From: Alphaproteobacteria bacterium
Lineage (GTDB): Bacteria > Pseudomonadota > Alphaproteobacteria > Rhizobiales > Hyphomicrobiaceae
Direction of reading: 5' to 3'
DNA length: 57,319 nt
Assembly: GCA_018819265.1 (NCBI GenBank)
Contig: JAHJQI010000184.1
Coordinates: 1 to 57,319 of the forward strand
The notes beneath the pieces were generated by a model. That model saw only the letters and a list, made by a program, of their open reading frames with translations, made no database searches and was not told the DNA's origin. The position numbers and the translations under genes are program-made. Shown piece after piece: positions 52,460-57,319 of this stretch. Numbering within the stretch: position 1 is the first letter of the stretch; every line of letters starts with the position of its first letter.

Positions 52460-52789
52460 ATGCATTTATCATCAACGGAGAAGTTCAATCGCCGCCCGTC
52501 GCCGGATGCGGGCGACGCAGACCGGAACAAGGCCGTTGCGGGAACGTTTCGATTTGCTTGCGAAATCGCATGGCTGACACCGCAGTTGCGGCGCGTCCTG
52601 GAGCTTCTGGGCGACGGCCTCAGCAACAAGCTGATTGCCCGCAAGCTCGGCATCGTCGAGTCGACCGTGAAGGTCTATGTCTCGAAACTGATCCAGGGGT
52701 TCGGCTGCGATAACCGCACCCAGGTGGCGCTTCTGGCGCTACGCATCCGCTACCGGCTTCCGCTTGATGAAAGTCTCAGCGAAGATTGA
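52460..52789 (+). CDS. Short LuxR-type (GerE) DNA-binding protein
   Basis: A 109-residue protein: a ~35-residue polar leader followed by one LuxR/GerE helix-turn-helix (LTPQLRRVLELLGDGLSNKLIARKLG, then STVKVYVSKLIQGF). No receiver or autoinducer domain is present, so it is either a truncated regulator or a stand-alone one. It lies 135 bp past dctM and may regulate the TRAP pair or the convergent outer-membrane protein; both are guesses from position. Confidence 0.85.
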   Translation: MHLSSTEKFNRRPSPDAGDADRNKAVAGTFRFACEIAWLTPQLRRVLELLGDGLSNKLIARKLGIVESTVKVYVSKLIQGFGCDNRTQVALLALRIRYRLPLDESLSED

Positions 52790-52888
52790 ACCGGACGCGA
52801 GCAGCTTTCCGGCTGGAACTTCAGCCAGCAAGCCTCGCGGCGGCGACAGGACGGCTGACGGACATTGGCCGTGGTCCATCATGCAGGA

Positions 52889-53920
52889 TCATCTCGCGTC
52901 GCCGAATCCGATCGTCAAACGCACGCCAGCGCGCAGTTCCCACATGTCGTCGATTTCGACGTGCGAGGCCCGGCCATTCGTCGGAATTGCGTTGGAGAAC
53001 GCAGCCGTGCCGACGGCGGAGAAATAATCGGCCTCGGCAAACGTCTCCAGACGCGAGGCTTCGGTGAGCTTGAATTTCAACGCGGCGCCGAGGCTGCCAC
53101 GGAACCCGACGCCCGATTCGTCATCCGAAACCGAGGCTGCAAACGGATCGGGGATAAACGGGCTCTGGGAGTACGAGCGGAACGAGCCGTCGACACTGTA
53201 GCCGTAGACACCGACCCCGAGCCGCCCGACGAGGGCGATACGCGAGGTGTGCCAGTATTCCGGTTCGATCGCGGCCATCAAACCGTACATCTTGTTATCG
53301 ACGGAAGCGCTGCGGAAGGCCGAGCAGCATCCGCGGACTTCCGTTTCGGTATCCTCTTCCATGTAACGAAAGAACGGTGAAAGCACCCTTGTGAGATTGC
53401 GGTTCGAGCGTACCGGTTCGTCCTTCAACGACCCGCCTTCATAGCTGTATTCATCCCGTTCGAAGCGAACACCGGCCTCGATGGTCCTGCGTTCCACGCT
53501 GGTCGAAGCTCGCACACCGCCGACGACGTTAGCGTAGCCGTCCGCGGACTTGATCGTGAGGTCGCCGTAAGGCGCAGCGGATGCGCCGACATTGTCCTCG
53601 GTACGCCCGAATAGGACGTAGCCCTCGATGCGGGATACCGGCAGACCCATGAGGTTGGTGTTCGGACGGGCGTAGCCGATCATACCTCCGGCAAACCAGC
53701 CGTTCTCCGGTTCGATGAGGGCTTCGCCGATGCTGCCGCCCGGGGCAACGATGCCGAAACCGTTCACCGCTTCGGTGCTCTGGTGGAGGAAGCCTCCCTC
53801 TATGCCGCCATAGAGTCCTATATCCACGGGCGCAGAACCCATATCGGCATGCGCAGCGGTGGAGGCTGCCATCAGGATTGTACCAGCTATCAGAAGGTCA
53901 AACCGCCTCGAAAAGCTCAT
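52889..53920 (-). CDS. Outer-membrane beta-barrel protein
   Basis: A 343-residue protein with a signal peptide (RRFDLLIAGTILMAASTAAHA, cleavage near ADMG) and many alternating amphipathic strands (for example FAGGMIGYARPNTNLMG, IEAGVRFERDEYSYEGG, LRAGVRLTIGFGDA). The adjacent CC in EVRGCCSAF is unusual for an outer-membrane barrel. The family is not identified; its length suits a porin-like or autotransporter-like barrel. It is convergent with the LuxR-type gene and stands alone. Confidence 0.75.
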   Translation of the reverse strand: MSFSRRFDLLIAGTILMAASTAAHADMGSAPVDIGLYGGIEGGFLHQSTEAVNGFGIVAPGGSIGEALIEPENGWFAGGMIGYARPNTNLMGLPVSRIEGYVLFGRTEDNVGASAAPYGDLTIKSADGYANVVGGVRASTSVERRTIEAGVRFERDEYSYEGGSLKDEPVRSNRNLTRVLSPFFRYMEEDTETEVRGCCSAFRSASVDNKMYGLMAAIEPEYWHTSRIALVGRLGVGVYGYSVDGSFRSYSQSPFIPDPFAASVSDDESGVGFRGSLGAALKFKLTEASRLETFAEADYFSAVGTAAFSNAIPTNGRASHVEIDDMWELRAGVRLTIGFGDAR

Positions 53921-54323
53921 TTGCTCGCCCTTTATGTATTGGCGTTCGATGCCGCCGAGGCCCGGCGGGGGCTGCGAATCAACTCAATTTCATCGTTGAA
54001 CTGAAGCGATAGGCGGATCGCGGGCAACGATTCGTCTATGGCAAGCAAAATGTTTCCCGAGGGAATGGCCGCGCGGCAACGCTAAGGAGACGCTGGGCAG
54101 CGACGCTTGGATGTAGATGAATCGATCTGAGTGGTGGATTACGTTTTGCGGTCCGCTTGTCGAATCGAACCAGGGAATGATCCTTGTGCTTTAAGAATTT
54201 CGGGACCGCAGGCTGGCTGCCTGCGATCCCGTTTAGAGCCTGTGCATATCTCTCAAATTCGCAGCGGTTCTGGAACCTTTGTAGGCAACAGCGGCCTCCG
54301 CGCATGCCAACTGCGGACACGAA
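53921..54323. other. Intergenic region without recognisable content
   Basis: 403 bp between two minus-strand genes. Short frames on either strand lack ribosome-binding sites and family features. It must contain the outer-membrane protein promoter and the end of the adhesin transcript; I see no clear terminator. Confidence 0.5.
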
Positions 54324-57319
54324 CTATACTATCGGTTGTTCCGGGTTCAGGGTGATGTCGATCGCGCCGACGATGGTGACGGTGTCGCCATCGGCGTCCA
54401 TCAGGGCGAGGTCGTAGTCCAATTCGATTGGATCGCCCACCGTGGTGCTTTGCACGGATAGGCCTCCAATCGAGAACTGGTCGTTTTGAGCCATTTCGTC
54501 CGTGACGTTGGTGATTTCCAAGCGATTGAAGTCGTCGCCGGTGAATACCCGGACGAATTGTCCTTGGACAAGGTTGTTCACTGTCACGCCGTTTACACCG
54601 TCGAAATCGAAGGTGATTGCATTGGCGCCATTCGAACCTGCTCCGTCTCCTGTAGCTTCATCGATCAGCGTCGTTCCATCGGCCGCATAAATCTCGATCT
54701 TGGTGATCGTATCCCTGAGGCCGCTATCGTCATTCAGGACATTGTCTCCATCTGCGTCATAGACCGTGAGGAGCACATCGACCTGGTTCGTATCATTCGC
54801 ACCGGTTTGAAAAATCTGGAAGCCGACGCCGTTGACGCCTTCATGGCTATCGATATCGAATTGATCGGCCATCGTGATCGAGAACTGCCCAAAATCGATC
54901 CGCAGTGTGTCGGGCGTCGGCACAACATCGATGAATTGATCGCTAATCCCGATGTCATCGTTGTCACTGTTGATGGTGCCGCCGGTTAAATCCGTGTCGC
55001 TGGTGATGTCTCCCGGCGTCAACAGGACTTCAAGTCCCTGACCGCTGTCGACGATCTTGAAGATTTCGCTGCCGGCAGGTCCCGTTCCGGTGAGATTGTT
55101 GAACGTGATGCCACCGCCATTGTCGATCGGCTGGTGGATGGTGACCTTGTACTCGTCGTTCGCCAAAGCGATATTGCCATCGGTGAGCAGTTCGACGGTG
55201 AAGATCTTGGTGCCACCCATCATCGGATCGCCGACCCAGCCCTCCAGGGTCATATCGTTGTTGCTGAGGAAGAGGATAATAGCATCGCCGCCGAAGGTCA
55301 GCGGTTCCGAGGTCATGCTCATTCCAATGATGCCGGTTGCCTGCGTGACACCGCTGACGATGTTCGCAAAGGTCAGCTTGCCGACCTGATCGGCGCCGAC
55401 GTTGTCGTCGATGTTGGAGTCGGCATCGAGGTCAGCGGTCGTCATCGCATTGGCAACGTTCGTCAGCATTGCGGCAGCAGGGTCGATAGCTACCGGAAGA
55501 TCGTCGTCAATCGACAGGTTGATGGTGCCGAGGGCAGGGGTGATGTCGTCGGAGTCGAGGACTTCATAGGTGAGCGTGAAGTCGAGGTTGTCCTCGGTGC
55601 CGGCGGTAGGATGGTCGGCGCTGGTCAGCAACTGCACCGAGTAGGTGCCGTCGGCGGTATTCAACGTCACCGTGAGGATGTCGTTGGTACCGTCATTAAC
55701 GGTGAGGAGGCTACCGTCCATGTTCGGAGTGAAGGTGTAGCCCGCGGGTTCGGAGCCGCCGGTCAGCTTGATGGAGCCGGCGCCGTCCGGGCCGAAATCG
55801 TGCGGCAGTATGCCCGAGACATTGAGCGGGTCGTCGTCGCCGAGCGCCATGTCCATGTTGCCGATTATCGGCAGGTCGTCTTCGTCGACGATGATGTCGA
55901 TTGATCCTGCAGTTGCGTTCGTTTCTATCTCAAGGTCGAGCTTGATCTGCGTCGTCGCCTTATCGCCGTCACCGTCCTTGATGGAAACGTTGAAGATGAA
56001 CTCGATCTGGTTCATCAACATCGCCGGGTCGATCGCGCCGGTCTGGGTGATGACGTAGTCGCCGGTCATGGCATCGAGCGTGACCTTGATGACTGCGTTC
56101 GGACCCTGCTTGACGATCAGGTCATCGCCCGACAGCTCGTATGTGAAGCCAGCCGGCGGTGTGCCGGTCGCCAATAGCGCTGCCATGCCGCCATTCCCAT
56201 CGGCGCCATAGTCGGCAACGATGGTTCCCGTTGCCAGCTCGCCCGACACGGTCGAGACAAGCGTGCTGGAGAGCTGGTTGAAGTCTGTGACGATAATCGC
56301 GTTCGCTTCGGCGGGAACTACACCGTTGTAGGCGATAGGGTTCAGGTTCGTCGCCGAAATGCCGGTCCCCATGCCGAGCGCGAACGACACGATGTCGTTG
56401 TTGTCGACGAAGGTTTCCCAGGCAGTCTCTTCAGTCGCGTCGATTCCGGCGCTGGTTGGATTAGGATTTCCGTCAGACAAGAAATACGACACGTTCTGTG
56501 CGCCCGGTATCTTGCCGGGATCGACGTACGCGGTCTGCGCATTCGCCAGAGCATCATCGTAGTTCGTCGTGCCACTGGCGCCGGGCAAACTGGACATGAT
56601 CAGCATCTTTGCCGCCGAAGCAGTTGTCCAGATCGGCCCGATTTCCTGACCGTTCGCTGCGAACGTTACGATGCGGACCGCCAGGTCACCGACGGCGTCG
56701 TATTGATCGATAAGGTCGATCATTGCCAGCTTGGCGGCATCCAGTCGCGATAGGCCGGCGATGCCCGACAGGTTTGCCATGCTTCCGGAGGTATCGAGGA
56801 TCAGCATCAGATTGGTTTTGATCGATCCAGCCGTGGCCGTTTCCTCGGCGCAGCCGCCGACCGGCACGTCGTCGTCGAAAGTGGCTTTCAGCGTGCCGGT
56901 CGCCTCGCTGCCGTCGCTGTCCTTGACGACGTAGGGGATGTCGAGGAGCGCGTCGTTCTCATCATCGGCCATGTCGTCGATGTGCAGCACGTTCTTGAGA
57001 AGCGTCAGCGTGAAGGCGCCCGTCAGCGCATCGGTGATCGCGACCGTGAACAGGTCGCCGCGCGGGCCGGTCGCCGTCAGCAGCAGGCCGCCGTTCGAAA
57101 CGGCATAGGTCACCGTCTCCTGGCCGAGCATCGCCGTCGTGCCGTTCAGCGTGTCGGAGAAGCAGAATCCGCCGGCGCCGTCCTTGCCGAAGCTGCCGTC
57201 AAGCACGCCCTTGAAGATGGTTTCATCGGTCGTCTCGAGGTCGCCGGCGTTGGCGTCGAGATCGGTTGCCACATCCGACATCGGATTGCCGCCCATCAGC
57301 CCGTCGTCGTCCACCGTTG
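54324..57319 (-). CDS. C-terminal part of a giant VWA / T1SS-143-repeat adhesin (partial)
   Basis: At least 996 residues, very acidic (Asp-rich) and low in Lys/Arg; the frame is open to the right edge, so the true start lies outside. Residues ~30-155 and ~365-660 hold several T1SS-143/DUF5801-type repeats, each with an FGxDGAGG-like start, the -TVTLNxxxGxYxxxLL- core and a DSDG/DGDGDKAT-type end. Between two of them is a von Willebrand A domain (~165-360) with MIDAS motif DTSGSMA and YFLSDGNPN. Residues ~660-990 form Ig-like calcium-rich repeats (VYDADGDNVLNDDSG, DADGDTVTIVG). Such proteins are secreted by type I systems as adhesins. The C-terminus ends LNPEQPIV with no RTX nonapeptides. Confidence 0.88.
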   Translation of the reverse strand, partial: TVDDDGLMGGNPMSDVATDLDANAGDLETTDETIFKGVLDGSFGKDGAGGFCFSDTLNGTTAMLGQETVTYAVSNGGLLLTATGPRGDLFTVAITDALTGAFTLTLLKNVLHIDDMADDENDALLDIPYVVKDSDGSEATGTLKATFDDDVPVGGCAEETATAGSIKTNLMLILDTSGSMANLSGIAGLSRLDAAKLAMIDLIDQYDAVGDLAVRIVTFAANGQEIGPIWTTASAAKMLIMSSLPGASGTTNYDDALANAQTAYVDPGKIPGAQNVSYFLSDGNPNPTSAGIDATEETAWETFVDNNDIVSFALGMGTGISATNLNPIAYNGVVPAEANAIIVTDFNQLSSTLVSTVSGELATGTIVADYGADGNGGMAALLATGTPPAGFTYELSGDDLIVKQGPNAVIKVTLDAMTGDYVITQTGAIDPAMLMNQIEFIFNVSIKDGDGDKATTQIKLDLEIETNATAGSIDIIVDEDDLPIIGNMDMALGDDDPLNVSGILPHDFGPDGAGSIKLTGGSEPAGYTFTPNMDGSLLTVNDGTNDILTVTLNTADGTYSVQLLTSADHPTAGTEDNLDFTLTYEVLDSDDITPALGTINLSIDDDLPVAIDPAAAMLTNVANAMTTADLDADSNIDDNVGADQVGKLTFANIVSGVTQATGIIGMSMTSEPLTFGGDAIILFLSNNDMTLEGWVGDPMMGGTKIFTVELLTDGNIALANDEYKVTIHQPIDNGGGITFNNLTGTGPAGSEIFKIVDSGQGLEVLLTPGDITSDTDLTGGTINSDNDDIGISDQFIDVVPTPDTLRIDFGQFSITMADQFDIDSHEGVNGVGFQIFQTGANDTNQVDVLLTVYDADGDNVLNDDSGLRDTITKIEIYAADGTTLIDEATGDGAGSNGANAITFDFDGVNGVTVNNLVQGQFVRVFTGDDFNRLEITNVTDEMAQNDQFSIGGLSVQSTTVGDPIELDYDLALMDADGDTVTIVGAIDITLNPEQPIV

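Noticed and set aside
54036..54320. A 94-residue minus-strand frame between the outer-membrane protein and the adhesin
   Set aside because: No ribosome-binding site, no recognisable features, and composition like the flanking non-coding DNA.

Overview
The window reads as a chromosomal segment of a high-GC alphaproteobacterium, probably of the order Hyphomicrobiales. Supporting points are the GTTC-N7-GTTC type LexA box in front of imuA-imuB-dnaE2, the guaB...guaA neighbourhood with an RsmB-like methyltransferase between the two genes, a serine-glyoxylate aminotransferase of the methylotroph type, several Tat-secreted TRAP binding proteins, and small periplasmic proteins common in that order. 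No rRNA, tRNA, complete insertion sequence, prophage or CRISPR array was seen. Genus-level assignment is not possible from what I can see.

Layout. 1-168 is a paired-hairpin repeat. 232-4477 (minus) is a polysaccharide export operon (Wza-like lipoprotein, outer-membrane barrel, Wzc/ExoP-like co-polymerase), with a divergent methyltransferase at 4656. 5977-11050 (minus) is a TRAP transporter operon (dctP, dctQ, dctM) followed by an amidase and a small membrane protein, divergent from serine-glyoxylate aminotransferase (11564). 12840-17451 holds a decayed gene, a 2-haloacid dehalogenase, a universal stress protein behind an FNR/FixK-type promoter, an SLC13-type permease, a 23-residue membrane peptide candidate and a Cys-rich secreted protein. 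17582-19084 is methylmalonate-semialdehyde dehydrogenase. 19222-24393 (minus) is the most unusual cluster: a coiled-coil protein, a 730-residue trans-envelope protein with an OmpA domain, a Ras-like small GTPase, a histidine kinase and a response regulator. 24743-28395 (minus) holds small periplasmic proteins, an orphan TRAP binding protein and an L,D-transpeptidase.

28752-35561 is an SOS mutagenesis operon, imuA-imuB-dnaE2, joined by 1-4 base overlaps and followed by ggt and thiO. Short palindromic repeats sit in frame inside imuA (many copies) and dnaE2 (one copy), as Rickettsia palindromic elements do. 38729-45221 is guaB, a MAPEG protein, an RsmB-like methyltransferase, a hydrolase, TspO and guaA. 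45414-49393 holds a secreted CARDB/peptidoglycan-binding protein, an aminotransferase and a BepA-like metalloprotease. 49441-49948 is an array of three paired-hairpin repeats sharing CTAG junctions. After it come a TRAP dctQM pair with no binding protein, a short LuxR-type regulator, an outer-membrane barrel, and the C-terminal part of a giant VWA/T1SS-143-repeat adhesin that runs off the right edge.

Two features stand out as possibly undescribed. One is a family of ~75-80 bp imperfect hairpins ending in CTAG (or CTAA/TTAG), arranged in pairs, with arm sequences that differ between subfamilies but a conserved design including a one-sided bulge. The other is the small GTPase/OmpA/two-component operon, which looks like a signalling module spanning the inner membrane to peptidoglycan.
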